Shown here: piece after piece, positions 1 through 9,600 of the stretch
Layout of the letters: each line of letters opens with the position of its first letter
Position numbering within the stretch: the stretch's first letter is position 1
Source: Hyphomonadaceae bacterium UBA7672
GTDB lineage: Bacteria; Pseudomonadota; Alphaproteobacteria; Caulobacterales; Hyphomonadaceae
Reading direction: 5' to 3'
NCBI GenBank assembly: GCA_002483135.1
Contig: DLHI01000007.1
Coordinates: 186,001-250,000, forward strand
Length of the DNA stretch: 64,000 nt
Program-made: the position numbers and the translations under genes
The notes under the pieces: generated by a model
What the model was told of the DNA's origin: nothing
Databases searched by the model: none
What the model saw: the letters and a program-made list of their open reading frames with translations, nothing else

Positions 1-139
1 GATTGAAGTTCACGTCCGCCATGCCCGTCTTGGCGGCGACGGTGATCTCCTTCGCCAGCTTGGAGAACAGCTTGGCCTTGGCCTTGTCGGCCTTGCCCTT
101 GCGATGCTGGATGTTGGCCCATTTGCTGTGGCCGGCCAT
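1..139 (-). CDS. yebC: YebC/PmpR-family protein (5' part only)
   Basis: The reverse strand encodes a protein beginning MAGHSKWANIQHRKG, the very conserved start of the YebC/PmpR/TACO1 family. The family has been described as transcriptional regulators and, more recently, as ribosome-associated factors that relieve stalling at proline runs. Only the first 46 codons lie in the window; the gene continues past base 1. A GAGAG ribosome-binding sequence precedes the ATG by a few bases. The Lys-rich stretch and the LFSKL segment match the family. Identification is secure despite truncation. It may be relevant that the S8 protease at 30824-33205 carries 19 consecutive prolines. Confidence 0.93.
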   Translation of the reverse strand, partial: MAGHSKWANIQHRKGKADKAKAKLFSKLAKEITVAAKTGMADVNFN

Positions 140-335
140 GGAAAACTCTCGTTGAAATGTCTGCTGGTCCCCGTGGGGGGCGGATGGCTCGCATAGCCGA
201 CAGGGCCCGCTGGATGCAAGCTTTCCGCCCCAATCGTGCGATTTCCGCGGCTGAACGAGGTTTCATGTGCACGGCCATCGCATGTGCCGCGCGGGGCATT
301 ATGCTGCCAACGTTCGATTCCCTGGGAACCCTGCA

Positions 336-884
336 ATGAAACCTCTTGTGCTGGTTGCAGCGCTCGCCCTTGCCGCCTGCAGCGGCGAGCCTCCCGACGG
401 GCCCGAGGTGGCCGCCGTTGATGAGGACGTCGTGCCCGCCGCTCCGCCGCCGACACCAGCCCCGCCGCCCGACATGCCCGGACCGGTTGCCGGCCGCTGG
501 GCTTTCACGGAATCCGCCGACGGCCAAACGGCGCCGCGGGAGGGCCAATGCCTGCTCCACCGGCCCACGCTCAGCCAGGCCTACGGCTTCTACCGGCCGC
601 TCAGCCCCCAATGCCCGCCACCGACCTTCCGGCAGGAGGGGGCAAGCATCGTTGGCGTGTATGCGTGTGGGAACGACCGGACCGAGATCACCATCACAGG
701 CAATCTCGCCTCAGCCTACACGATGACCGAGGTGATCAGCAGCAGCAACCCGCCACCATCCCCGTCCGGCGGTCCGGTATCGGGCCCGACCACGATCATC
801 ACCATCGCCACGCGCACCGGGGAATGCTCAGGCCAGCCCGAGCCTCCGCCGCTTCCCGAGCCCTCGGAACCGCCACCCCAATAG
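336..884 (+). CDS. Proline-rich predicted lipoprotein, function unknown
   Basis: A 182-residue protein with a short lipoprotein signal (MKPLVLVAALALAACSG, lipobox LAAC near residue 15), so it is probably acylated and anchored in the envelope. A Pro-rich linker (residues about 35-55) leads to a compact domain with a GRWAF start and two to four cysteines, and the tail is again Pro/Glu rich. The longer reading frame starts at 267, but only the ATG at 336 gives a clean signal peptide. I do not recognise the family; the GxW start of the domain resembles small secreted DUF domains with a beta-barrel fold, but that is only an impression. Confidence 0.7.
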   Translation: MKPLVLVAALALAACSGEPPDGPEVAAVDEDVVPAAPPPTPAPPPDMPGPVAGRWAFTESADGQTAPREGQCLLHRPTLSQAYGFYRPLSPQCPPPTFRQEGASIVGVYACGNDRTEITITGNLASAYTMTEVISSSNPPPSPSGGPVSGPTTIITIATRTGECSGQPEPPPLPEPSEPPPQ

Positions 885-1035
885 GCGTTCCAGTAGGCGC
901 GGCGACCGCACGGGTTCGCATTCGGCCCTGCGGGGTCTATACCTGCGCGACAACACCGGGCATGGGCTGGCGCAAGACCAGCCGCTGCTTCCACACTCTG
1001 GCTCGCCTCCCACCTGCTTCTGTCTGGATCTCAAC

Positions 1036-1935
1036 ATGGCCAATACCGCCCCACCCTTCAGCGACGATCCGGTTGCCGACCTGATCAACCTGCTCGATCT
1101 TGAGCGGATCGAGGTGAACCTGTTCCGCGGCCTATCACCTGACGACGGCATGAAACGCGTGTTCGGCGGCCAGGTGATCGCACAGGCGCTGGTGGCGGCC
1201 TATCGCACGGTCGAAAACCGGACGTGCCACAGCCTGCACGCCTACTTCATCCGGCCAGGCGATCCGACCGTTCCCATCCTCTACGAGGTCGACCGCTCGC
1301 GCGATGGCAAGAGCTTTGCGACCCGCCGCGTCACCGCCGTCCAGCATGGCGAGCAGATTTTCAACCTCGCCGCATCCTTCCAGGTTCCTGAACAGGGCTT
1401 CGTCCATCAGTCGCCCATGCCCGCAGTGCGCAAACCTGACGAGCTGAAAAGCGAGGACGAGCTGCGCGCGATGGCGAAAGACCACATTCCGAAAGAGTTC
1501 CAGAAGCAGTTCGCCCGCCCCCGCCCGATCGAACTGAAGCCGGTCGATCCGCGCCAGATGATCAGCCCGGTGAAGACCGAGCCGAAGAAGCAGATGTGGA
1601 TGCGCGCACGTGGCGTTGTTGATCCCGGCAACGTCCCGCTGCAGCAATGCCTGCTGGCCTATGCCTCCGACATGGGCATCCTCGACACGTCCACCAAGCC
1701 ACACGGCGTCAACTGGTTCACCGGCGGCGTGCAGATGGCCTCGCTCGACCACTCGATGTGGTTTCACGAGCCGTTCGATATCTCAAGCTGGCTGCTCTAT
1801 GCGATGGACTCCCCATCGGCCTCGGGCGCGCGCGGATTCAACCGCGGCGAGGTGTTCACCGAAGCCGGTACGCTGGTCGCCTCCGTGACGCAGGAAGGCC
1901 TGATGCGGCCGCGCGAGTCGAAATTCAAGAACTGA
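1036..1935 (+). CDS. tesB: Acyl-CoA thioesterase II
   Basis: A 299-residue double-hotdog thioesterase, full length for TesB. It hydrolyses acyl-CoA to free fatty acid and CoA in the cytoplasm. Hallmarks are the N-terminal RVFGGQVIAQAL motif, LHAYFIRPGD, and the second hotdog with SLDHSMWFH followed by DSPSASGARGFNRG and a C-terminal tail reading VASVTQEGLMR. The catalytic Asp (D in LDHSMWFH), Thr and Gln region is intact. The gene stands alone, about 150 bp after the preceding lipoprotein. Assignment is firm; the physiological acyl-CoA substrate cannot be read from sequence. Confidence 0.95.
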   Translation: MANTAPPFSDDPVADLINLLDLERIEVNLFRGLSPDDGMKRVFGGQVIAQALVAAYRTVENRTCHSLHAYFIRPGDPTVPILYEVDRSRDGKSFATRRVTAVQHGEQIFNLAASFQVPEQGFVHQSPMPAVRKPDELKSEDELRAMAKDHIPKEFQKQFARPRPIELKPVDPRQMISPVKTEPKKQMWMRARGVVDPGNVPLQQCLLAYASDMGILDTSTKPHGVNWFTGGVQMASLDHSMWFHEPFDISSWLLYAMDSPSASGARGFNRGEVFTEAGTLVASVTQEGLMRPRESKFKN

Positions 1936-1946
1936 GGGCCCGCGCC

Positions 1947-1966
1947 GCTAGCCATTCTTGGCTAGC
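1947..1966. repeat. Short perfect inverted repeat after tesB
   Basis: GCTAGCC and GGCTAGC separated by ATTCTT form a perfect 7-bp stem 11 bases after the tesB stop codon. There is no T tract on either strand, so it is at best a weak terminator or an mRNA-end stabilising hairpin. Confidence 0.4.
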
Positions 1967-2090
1967 CGCCGCTGCGGCATCTGCGACGCTTCTTGTTGTG
2001 GCGCTGCAACCAATTGCTAACGCGGCGCCATGAACCATGGACATCGCCCGCGAAACTGATTTGATCGCCCGTGGGGCATCGGAGACCGGC

Positions 2091-3017
2091 ATGAAAATTG
2101 GCCGCAGCCTCGCCTTTACGGCCCTGACCTTCATGGCCCTCCCAGCCATGCTCGCAGGCTGCAGCGCGAATGCGGATCCTGACGGCCCCAAGGCCGATAT
2201 CGTCACGCCGGCCTCCGCTGACGCCGCGGCCGCAGGTCCGCAGGAAACCGCGCCCGCTCAGCCGCCGGCCGACGGCCTCGCCGTCGAACCACCCGCGCCG
2301 CCCGCAAGCGCGGAAGAGCCCGCGCAACCCGCCACATCGCATGTCGCACTCAAATACCTGATCGGCGATATTGATCCGGCCAGCGATCCGATGTTCACCC
2401 GCATTCCCGACAAGTATCTCGGCGGCAGCCGCGTCTGGGGCCACAAGGATGCGGTCGAAGCCTTCGTGCGCATGGCCGAAGACGCCGCATCCAACGGCTA
2501 CAAGTTGAAGATCGTCTCGGCCTTCAGGTCGTTCAACGACCAGAAGAAGATCTGGGAAGACAAGTGGACGGGCCGGACACTGGTGGGCGGCAAGAAGCTG
2601 AACGCCTCCGTGCCCGACCCCAAGGCGCGCGCGCTCAAAATCCTCGAATTCTCGTCCATGCCGGGAACCTCGCGCCATCACTGGGGCACGGACTTCGATA
2701 TCAACGCGCTCGACAACAACTATTTCAACAACACGCGCGAAGGGAAGCGCATCTACGACTGGCTGGTCCAGCACGCGTCCACCTACGGCTTCTGCCAAAC
2801 CTATACCAAGAAGGGTGACGAGACCGGGCGCACCACGGGGTACGAGGAAGAAAAGTGGCACTGGTCCTATCGGCCGGTCGCGGACTGGTACCTCAAGCAG
2901 TATCCCATCGATGTGGGTTACGAGCGCCTGACGGGCTTCGAGGGTGCGACGACCGCGAAAGACATCGACGTGATCGCCAACTACGTCCAGGGCATCGACC
3001 CGGAGTGCAAGCAGTAG
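2091..3017 (+). CDS. M15-family (VanY-like) D-Ala-D-Ala carboxypeptidase lipoprotein
   Basis: A 308-residue predicted lipoprotein (lipobox LAGC about 25 residues in) with an M15B peptidase domain after an Ala/Pro-rich linker. The zinc-site motifs are visible: SAFRSFNDQ, then GTSRHHWGTDFDIN giving the HxxxxxxD pair, and EKWHWSY carrying the third His. Such enzymes trim peptidoglycan stem peptides in the periplasm. The open frame extends upstream to 2037 (18 more codons), but the Met at 2091 (MKIGRSLAFTALTF) is the one that gives a proper signal peptide. Confidence in the peptidase family is high; exact substrate is inferred. Confidence 0.88.
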   Translation: MKIGRSLAFTALTFMALPAMLAGCSANADPDGPKADIVTPASADAAAAGPQETAPAQPPADGLAVEPPAPPASAEEPAQPATSHVALKYLIGDIDPASDPMFTRIPDKYLGGSRVWGHKDAVEAFVRMAEDAASNGYKLKIVSAFRSFNDQKKIWEDKWTGRTLVGGKKLNASVPDPKARALKILEFSSMPGTSRHHWGTDFDINALDNNYFNNTREGKRIYDWLVQHASTYGFCQTYTKKGDETGRTTGYEEEKWHWSYRPVADWYLKQYPIDVGYERLTGFEGATTAKDIDVIANYVQGIDPECKQ

Positions 3018-3081
3018 GCGCGCCTGCTGGCCATGCAGGCTGAACCGTGCGAGCGTTTGGCCGGTCTGGATGGGGTCTTCC

Positions 3082-3993
3082 ATGCGCCTTGCTGTCACCG
3101 CGCTTGCCATGATCGTGGCGCTGCCAGCGTCCGCGCAGGAGCCCATTCCGCGCACGGCCGACGGCAAGCCAGATATGCAGGGCTACTGGAGCTCCGAATT
3201 CATCACGCCGCTGGAGCGGCCTGACGGCATCACCGCGCTGATCGTTCCGCCCGACAGGACGGCGGAAGCCGTCAAGAAGATGACGCCGGAGATCGGGGAC
3301 GTGGTCGATCCCGAAGTCTACTACGTCCCCTTCCCGACAGGCCTCCTCGAAATGAACGGAGAGTTCCGGTCCTCCACCCTGATCGAGCCTGAGGATGGCA
3401 AACTGCCTTTCACCGCCCTCGCGCAGGCCGCCGCAGAGCAATTCGACTGGTCATACGACAATCCGGAAGACCGCCCGGGCGCGGAGCGATGCGTCGACAG
3501 CCTGATCTATCCGCCGCTGCGCACCGTCAACATGCTCATCCCCATGCAGATCGTGCAGACGCCAGGCGCGCTGCTTTTCGCCACGGAAGATATGAACCCG
3601 GCGCGCATCGTCACGATGACCGCGCCAGTCCTGCCCGAGGCCGTCCGCTCGCGCGCCGGTCAGTCGCGCGGCCGGTGGGAGGGCGACACGCTGGTGATCG
3701 AGACCGACCATTTCGACGTCACGCATCCGACCGGCATTGAATGGCGTGACGCTGCGCTCATCACCGATGACAGCCGCACCATCGAACGCTTCCGCATGCT
3801 TACGGCCGACAGCATGCTCTACCAGTTCACGGTTGAGGACCTCTCGCTGTACCGCAAACCCTGGCTGGCCGAGTACATCATCGTGCGCGCGGAGCACCCC
3901 GTGATCGAGTATGCCTGTCATGAGGGCAATCATGCGCTCGGCAACATCCTGACGGCGGCGCGGATGGGGCTGCAGGAAAAGGACGACGACTAG
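3082..3993 (+). CDS. Secreted protein of unknown function (GKPDMQGYW type)
   Basis: A 303-residue protein with a Sec signal ending ALPASAQEP. The mature start reads RTADGKPDMQGYW, an entry seen in a large group of uncharacterised secreted proteins from acidobacteria and alphaproteobacteria, and the C-terminus has the matching YACHEGNHAL motif. Two cysteines (in GAERCVDS and YACHEG) could pair. The Met at 3082 is preferred to that at 3070 because it begins the hydrophobic signal directly. Function is not known to me; a beta-rich fold is likely from the GRWEGDTLVIETDHF stretch. Confidence 0.75.
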   Translation: MRLAVTALAMIVALPASAQEPIPRTADGKPDMQGYWSSEFITPLERPDGITALIVPPDRTAEAVKKMTPEIGDVVDPEVYYVPFPTGLLEMNGEFRSSTLIEPEDGKLPFTALAQAAAEQFDWSYDNPEDRPGAERCVDSLIYPPLRTVNMLIPMQIVQTPGALLFATEDMNPARIVTMTAPVLPEAVRSRAGQSRGRWEGDTLVIETDHFDVTHPTGIEWRDAALITDDSRTIERFRMLTADSMLYQFTVEDLSLYRKPWLAEYIIVRAEHPVIEYACHEGNHALGNILTAARMGLQEKDDD

Positions 3994-3997
3994 GCTG

Positions 3998-4447
3998 ATG
4001 GCCCGCCATACGCGCTTCTTCACCGTTGGCTATGAGTACGTGACTCAAGCGGGACTGATCGCGGCGTTGCAGGAAAACGGTGTGAAGCGCCTGATCGACA
4101 CACGTGATGTCGCCAACTCGCGGCGGGCAGGATTCTCGAAGAAACTGCTGGCCGCTTCACTCGATGAGGCAGGCATCACCTATGTCCACCTGCGCCGGCT
4201 CGGGACGCCGAAAGCGGGACGCGAGGCCAATCGCGCGGGGCGCATGGCCGAATTCTGGGACATCTACGAACGCGCCTTTCAGCAACCCGAAGCACAACTC
4301 GCGTTGCTCGAGGCGGAAGAGCTGTGCCGTGCTGCGCCCACGGCCCTGCTCTGCTTCTGCGGCGACGCCTCGCACTGCCATCGCGACCGGATTGCGCGTG
4401 AGCTCGAGGAGAAGGGATTGAAGCGGAAGGATATCAGCCTGGGCTGA
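3998..4447 (+). CDS. DUF488 family protein
   Basis: A 149-residue protein matching the DUF488 family: FFTVGYEY at the start, LIDTRDVANSRRAGFSK, LRRLGTPKAGR, and a Cys-rich end LLCFCGDASHCHRDRIA. The Cys/His set at the C-terminus is conserved in the family and may bind metal or act in catalysis; no function is established. The start codon lies 4 bases after the stop of the secreted protein upstream, so the two are probably co-transcribed. Its stop abuts the stop of the convergent glycosyltransferase gene (4447/4448) with no spacer. Confidence 0.85.
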   Translation: MARHTRFFTVGYEYVTQAGLIAALQENGVKRLIDTRDVANSRRAGFSKKLLAASLDEAGITYVHLRRLGTPKAGREANRAGRMAEFWDIYERAFQQPEAQLALLEAEELCRAAPTALLCFCGDASHCHRDRIARELEEKGLKRKDISLG

Positions 4448-6511
4448 TCAAGCCGCCTTCGGACGCGTGCGCTTCTCGGGCTTCGGCTCGGCAGTCTCTT
4501 CGCCAGTCCACAGGCGGCCGTCGGCCGGCATGGGATGGTGATAGTGCCGACGGGCCAGCTGGGCGCGGTAGAAGCCGTCATAGTCGGTAAGCGCGCCGAT
4601 TTCGCGGGCCTCGTGATCCTGTGCGACGCCGATCTCGAAATAGTTCTCGAGGTTGGCGAGATTCGGACGCGGCAGGTCGCCGGCGAGGTAGTCGCTACGC
4701 ATCCCGCGATAGAGATTTTCGAGGCTGCGCGACAGCTTCGCCACGTCGAACAGCGTGCAGGTGTCGCGATTGGCGGCGAGGCGCGCCTTGATTTCCCGCC
4801 ACTCGCCCTTGCCTGCGCCAGCCAGATGGATGGCCCGTGCAACAAACGCTTCGGGCGTGTCGCAGATCAGATCCGGCAGGCTGGCCGACGTCAGCAGGCT
4901 GCCGCAGACGCGGCTGGCGAAGCAGCGGCCCGACCAGGTGAGCACGGGCACGCCCATCCACAGCGCATCGGACGCCGTCGTGTGCGCGCCATAGGGCACG
5001 GTGTCGAGGAACAGGTCGGCGAGCGGATAGCGCGCCAGGTGACGCGGGTTGGGCAGCTTAGGTGCGAAGATCAGGCGATCGCCCGCAACGCCGCGCGCCT
5101 CAGCCTGTTCGCGCAGGCGCTGGTTCGTCTCGGGCGAATAATCCAGCAGCCACAGCACGCTGTTTTCCGTGCCGCGAAGGATGTCCATCCAGCGTTCGAA
5201 AGTGAAGCGCGTGAACTTGTGGCTGGCGTTGAAGCAGCAGAACACGAATGCGTCTTCCGGCAGGCCGAAATCAGCGCGCGTCACCGGCTTGTCATCGACG
5301 ATCCGCTTGCGGTCGTTCGGCTGGTAGCACGGCAGGCGCACGACACGTTCCGAATACCAGTTCTCGGCATAGGCCGGGATCGTGAAGTCGTCGGCCACGA
5401 TATAGTGGTGGAAAGCCGAACCCATCGTGCCGGGATAGCCAAGCCAGTTGACTTGGATCGGCGCAGGCCGGCGCGCGAATACCCCGATGCGGGCGTCCCG
5501 CGTGTGGCCGTTCACGTCGACAAGAATATCGATGCCGTCTTCCGCGATCTTCGCGGCGGCTTCATCGTCGGTGATGTTGCGAATGTCACGCCAGTGATCG
5601 CAGCTCGCCTTGATGCGCGCCTGGATCGGGTCGTCGGCGACGATCCCGGTGTAATAGGCGAAGACCTCGAAATCTTTGCGGTCATGCTCCTCGAAGAAGT
5701 TGACCATCAGATAGCCGACGGCGTGGTGGCGCAGGTCCGAGCTGACATAGCCGATGCGCAGGCGGCGGTTGGTCTCGATCGGCGCCGAGCGGCGATCAAA
5801 GCGCGTGGTGCGGTCCTCGATCGGCGCGATGGTGCGCACGTATTTGTCCGAGGCGGCCAGCTGCAGCAGCGGATCATCGGTGTAGGCGCAGACGGAAAGC
5901 GGGTGAAGGCGCGAGACAAGGCTGCGGCGCGAGAACTTGCCGCCTTCGGGCGTCATCGGCCATTTGCACTGCGAGAGGCGCGCGGCGACATACTGCTCGG
6001 CCACATCGCGCGCATCCGGCGCAAGTTCGAGGCATTGCGTCAGCGCCACTTCCGCCGCGGCGAGCTGGTGATTGTCCGACAGGACGCGGCTGATCTGTTT
6101 CAGCAGCGTGATCTTGTAGTTGATGCTGTCGGCGGAAACGGCCGACATGAGGTCGAGCTGGCTGCGCCACTGGGCGACCGCCTCCCCGGCCTTGCCCTGC
6201 CGTTCGAGGCTGGAGCCAAGGTTGATGGCGGCGGGGGCGAAGTCAGCCTTCAACGCCAGCGCGGCGCGGAGCTCGGCCTCGCCACCCTTCTCATCACCCA
6301 CCTGCTGCAGCAGCGTCGAGCAGTTGAAGTGTGCGATGAACAGCAGCGGATGGGTTTTGTTGAACGAGATCCAGACCTGATAAAGCTGGCGCGCCTGGTC
6401 GGGCTCGAGCCCGGCGCACGCAGCCAGCAGCTCCTCAAGCGCGAGGCCGCCGGCGGTGATCTTCTGGATCGCTGCGAGGAACGGGGTCTGCGCCGCCGAA
6501 ACCTGAGTCAT
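4448..6511 (-). CDS. SPINDLY-type O-linked GlcNAc transferase (GT41)
   Basis: A 687-residue soluble enzyme with an N-terminal TPR-like helical region (residues about 25-200) and a GT41 catalytic domain from about residue 250. Signatures: LRIGYVSSDLRHHAVGY (catalytic-region His), INWLGYPGTMG-like VNWLGYPGTMG, FNASHK (the UDP-phosphate-binding Lys region), and GAHTTASDALWMGVPVLT, the HTT...D motif that holds UDP-GlcNAc in human OGT. All key residues I can check are present, so it should be active. It lies 178 bp downstream of the giant Ser/Thr-rich repeat gene on the same strand, which suggests that protein as substrate (inference). An AGGTGGA ribosome-binding site precedes the ATG. Bacterial GT41 enzymes are known to glycosylate flagellins and adhesins, so a more distant target is possible. 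Confidence 0.92.
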   Translation of the reverse strand: MTQVSAAQTPFLAAIQKITAGGLALEELLAACAGLEPDQARQLYQVWISFNKTHPLLFIAHFNCSTLLQQVGDEKGGEAELRAALALKADFAPAAINLGSSLERQGKAGEAVAQWRSQLDLMSAVSADSINYKITLLKQISRVLSDNHQLAAAEVALTQCLELAPDARDVAEQYVAARLSQCKWPMTPEGGKFSRRSLVSRLHPLSVCAYTDDPLLQLAASDKYVRTIAPIEDRTTRFDRRSAPIETNRRLRIGYVSSDLRHHAVGYLMVNFFEEHDRKDFEVFAYYTGIVADDPIQARIKASCDHWRDIRNITDDEAAAKIAEDGIDILVDVNGHTRDARIGVFARRPAPIQVNWLGYPGTMGSAFHHYIVADDFTIPAYAENWYSERVVRLPCYQPNDRKRIVDDKPVTRADFGLPEDAFVFCCFNASHKFTRFTFERWMDILRGTENSVLWLLDYSPETNQRLREQAEARGVAGDRLIFAPKLPNPRHLARYPLADLFLDTVPYGAHTTASDALWMGVPVLTWSGRCFASRVCGSLLTSASLPDLICDTPEAFVARAIHLAGAGKGEWREIKARLAANRDTCTLFDVAKLSRSLENLYRGMRSDYLAGDLPRPNLANLENYFEIGVAQDHEAREIGALTDYDGFYRAQLARRHYHHPMPADGRLWTGEETAEPKPEKRTRPKAA

Positions 6512-6647
6512 GGAAATCCACCTGGTCAGCGCGCGGCCGTGCCCGGCGGATGCCGGATCGTGCGCGAGCGTGTCAGGATTGGATTTCGTTGCTCAATAAA
6601 AGGTAAACCGGCCCGGCGACGCCGTTAAGACGCCCCGAAACCGGTTG

Positions 6648-6680
6648 AAAACCTGCGGCGCGCCCTGCCCGGGCGCGGCG
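6648..6680 (-). terminator. Terminator-like hairpin between repeat-protein and glycosyltransferase genes
   Basis: Read on the minus strand just after the giant gene's stop codon, a 10-bp GC-rich stem with one mismatch (arms 6671-6680 and 6656-6665, 5-base loop) is followed after 4-5 bases by TTTT. It could reduce read-through into the glycosyltransferase gene. A second imperfect hairpin with AACCGG/CCGGTT outer arms (6606-6646) follows. Confidence 0.4.
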
Positions 6681-6689
6681 TCTCAGTCG

Positions 6690-9600
6690 TTAGGCCGACA
6701 TGCCGACCAGATAGGCCTCGAGCTGGGCGTCGTCGAAGCCAGCAACCTGGGCCCCGGTGAAGCCGCCAAGCTGGGTCGAGGTCAGCGCCGAGAGGTTTGT
6801 GGTCGTCAGGTTGTCGATCTGCGTCGTGGTCAGCTGCGCGATCTGCGTCACGTCGAACGAACCGAAGGCCTGCGAGGAGATGTCGCCGATCACCGTGGTG
6901 GTGAGGGCGCGAACCTGCGCGGTCGTCAGCGCGGCGAGCTGGCCGGCGGACAGTTCGTCGAGGTCGGTCGCATCCATCGCCGCCATCTGCGTCGTGGTGA
7001 AGGCCTGCACCTGCGTGGTCGAGAGCGAGCCAAGCTGCGTCGTGTCGAGGGCGTGGATCACCGAGGTGGACAGGCGAGCAAGTTGCGTGTCCGCCAGCGC
7101 GGCGACCTGGGCGTCGGTCAGCGAGGCGATGTTGGTCGAGGTCAGCGCGCCGACCTGGGTCGTCGTGAGCGCCCCGATCTGCGTGTTGTTGAGCTCGGCA
7201 ATGTCGGTCGCTTCGAGGCCGGCGATCTGCGTGGTCGTCAGCGCTTTGACCTGCGTGGTCGACAGCGCTTCCATCTGCGAGGCTTCGAAGCCCGAGAGGT
7301 TGGTGACCGAGAGACCCGCGAGCTGCGTCGTCGTCAGCGCGCCAACCTGGTCGGTCGAGAGCGCGGCGATCTGCGTCAGGTCGAGGGCCGAGAGGTTGGT
7401 CGCAGAGATCGACTGGACCTGCGTCAACGTCATCGCCGCGATCTGCGCATCCGTCAGCGCCGCGAACTTGGTCGAGGAGAAGGCGTTGAGCTGGGTCGTG
7501 GTGAAGGCCGCGACCTGGTCGGTCGTGAACTCCTGGACGTCGGTGGTCGAGAGCGCCGTGATCTGCGCCGCCGTGATGGCGCGGACCTGCGTGGTCGTCA
7601 TCGCGGCGACCTGCGAGGCTTCGAGATCCGACAGCGAGGTGGTGGACAGCGCCTGAACCTGCGCGGTGGTCAGCGCGGCCATCTGCGTTTCGGCCAGGGC
7701 CGCGACCGCCGTGGTGGTCAGCGCGCGGACCTGCGTGGCGGTCAGCGTGGCGATCTGCGTCTCGTTGAACTCGGCGATGTCGCCGGCTTCGAGCGCGGAA
7801 AGCTGCGTCGTGGTGAGCGCTGCGATCTGGGTGGAGTTGAACTCCGCGATCTGGTTCGCATCGAGCGCCACAACTGCTTCGGTGCCCAGGCGCGCCAGCA
7901 GCGTGGACGTGAAGGCGCCCATCTGTTCGGCCGAGAGTTCGGTGATATCCGTGCCCGTGAGCGCGCCGGCCTGGGTCGTCGTCAGGTTGGCGATCTGCGT
8001 GGTCGTGAGGGCTGCGGCCTGCGTGGCTTCCAGCGCCGACAGGTTGGTGGTCGAGAGCGCCTTGACCTGGGTGGTCGTGAGTGCGCCGACCTGCGTCTCG
8101 GTGAGCGCCGCGACATTGTCCGTCGACAGTGCACCGACCTGCGTCGCCGTCAGCGCGGCAACCTGGGTCTCGCTCAGCGAGGCGATCTGCGTCGCGCCAA
8201 GCGAAGTGAGGTTGGTGGACGAGATACCCGCGACCTGCGTGGTCGTCAGGGCTTCGATCTGCGTCTCGGTGAAGGCGCCGAACTTGGTCGAGGTAAGCGC
8301 CGACAACTGGGCGGTGACCAGCGAGGAGACCTGATCCGTCGTCAGGGAGGACAGCTGGGTTTCCGAGAGGGCGCCGAAGGCCGTGGCGGAGATACCGCGC
8401 AGGCTGGTGGTCGAGAACGCCTGAATCTGCGTGTCCGCGAGGTCGGCGAGGCTGGTCGCCGTGAGCGAGCGGGCCTGCGTATTCGTGAACGAGCCAATCT
8501 GGTCAGCCGTGAATTCGGCCATGTCAGCGGCCGTGAGGCCGGCCAGCTGCGTGCCCGTGACGGCGCCAAGCTGCGTCGTCGTGAGGACGCCGACCTGGGT
8601 GGTATCGAGCGCGGCGATGTTGCTGGTTGTCGCAGCGGCCAGTTGCGTCGTCGTCAAGGCCGCGATCTGCGTGTCAGCCAGAGCGCCGACATTGGTGTCT
8701 GACAGGCCGCGCACCTGCGTGGTCGACAGCGCGGCGATCTGCGTCGTCGTGAACTCGGCAATGTCGGTTGTCGACAGCCCGTTGAGCTGCGTGGTCGTCA
8801 GGCGCTGCAGCTGGGCGGTCGAGAGGGCCGCGACCTGCGTGGCTTCGAGAGCCGAGAGGTTAGTTTCCGAGATGATGGCGACCTGAGTGGTCGTCAGCGC
8901 CCCAAGCTGCGTTTCGGTGAAGGCTGCGAACTTGGTCTCGTTCAGGGCCTGCAGTTGCGAGGTGGTCAACGAGGCGATGTGCGTCGTGGTCAGCGCGGCC
9001 AGCTGGGTTTCGGCCAGGGCGGCGAAGTTGGTTGTCGAGAGCGCCTTGACGCCGATCGCCGAGATGGCGGCGATCTGGGTTTCTGCGAGGTTCGCCATGT
9101 TGGTGGAAGTCAGCGCGACGAGCTGCGTGTTCACCAGGGCGCCGATCTGGGTTGTCGTGAACTCGGCGACGTCTTCCGCGGCAAGATCGCCGATCTGCGT
9201 GGCTGTCAGCGACTTGATCTGGGTCGTCGTCAACGCCTCGACCTGAGTCGCATCGAGAGCCGCAATGCTGGTCGAGGTCAGCGACTTGACCTGCGTCGTG
9301 TTCAGGCTGGCGACCTGCGTGGTCGTCATGGCCTGGACGTTGGTGGCGTTGAGGCCCGCGACCTGTGTCGTGTTCAGCGCGGCGACCTGTGTCGTGGTGA
9401 ACTCGACCATGTCGGCCGCGTCCAGCGCGTTGATCTGCGTCGTTGTGAGGCCGGCGACCTGCGTGGTGCGCAGCGCCTGGACCTGCGTCGTGTCGAGTGC
9501 CGCGAAGGCTTCCGTGCCGAGGGCCGAGACCTGCGAGGTGATCAGGGCCTGAAGCTGCGTGGTGGTGAGTTCGGCCATGTCGCCGGACACCAGGCCGCCG

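Noticed and set aside
4535..6628. 697-codon plus-strand open frame over the GT41 gene
   Set aside because: Shadow of the minus-strand glycosyltransferase, whose motifs are unmistakable.
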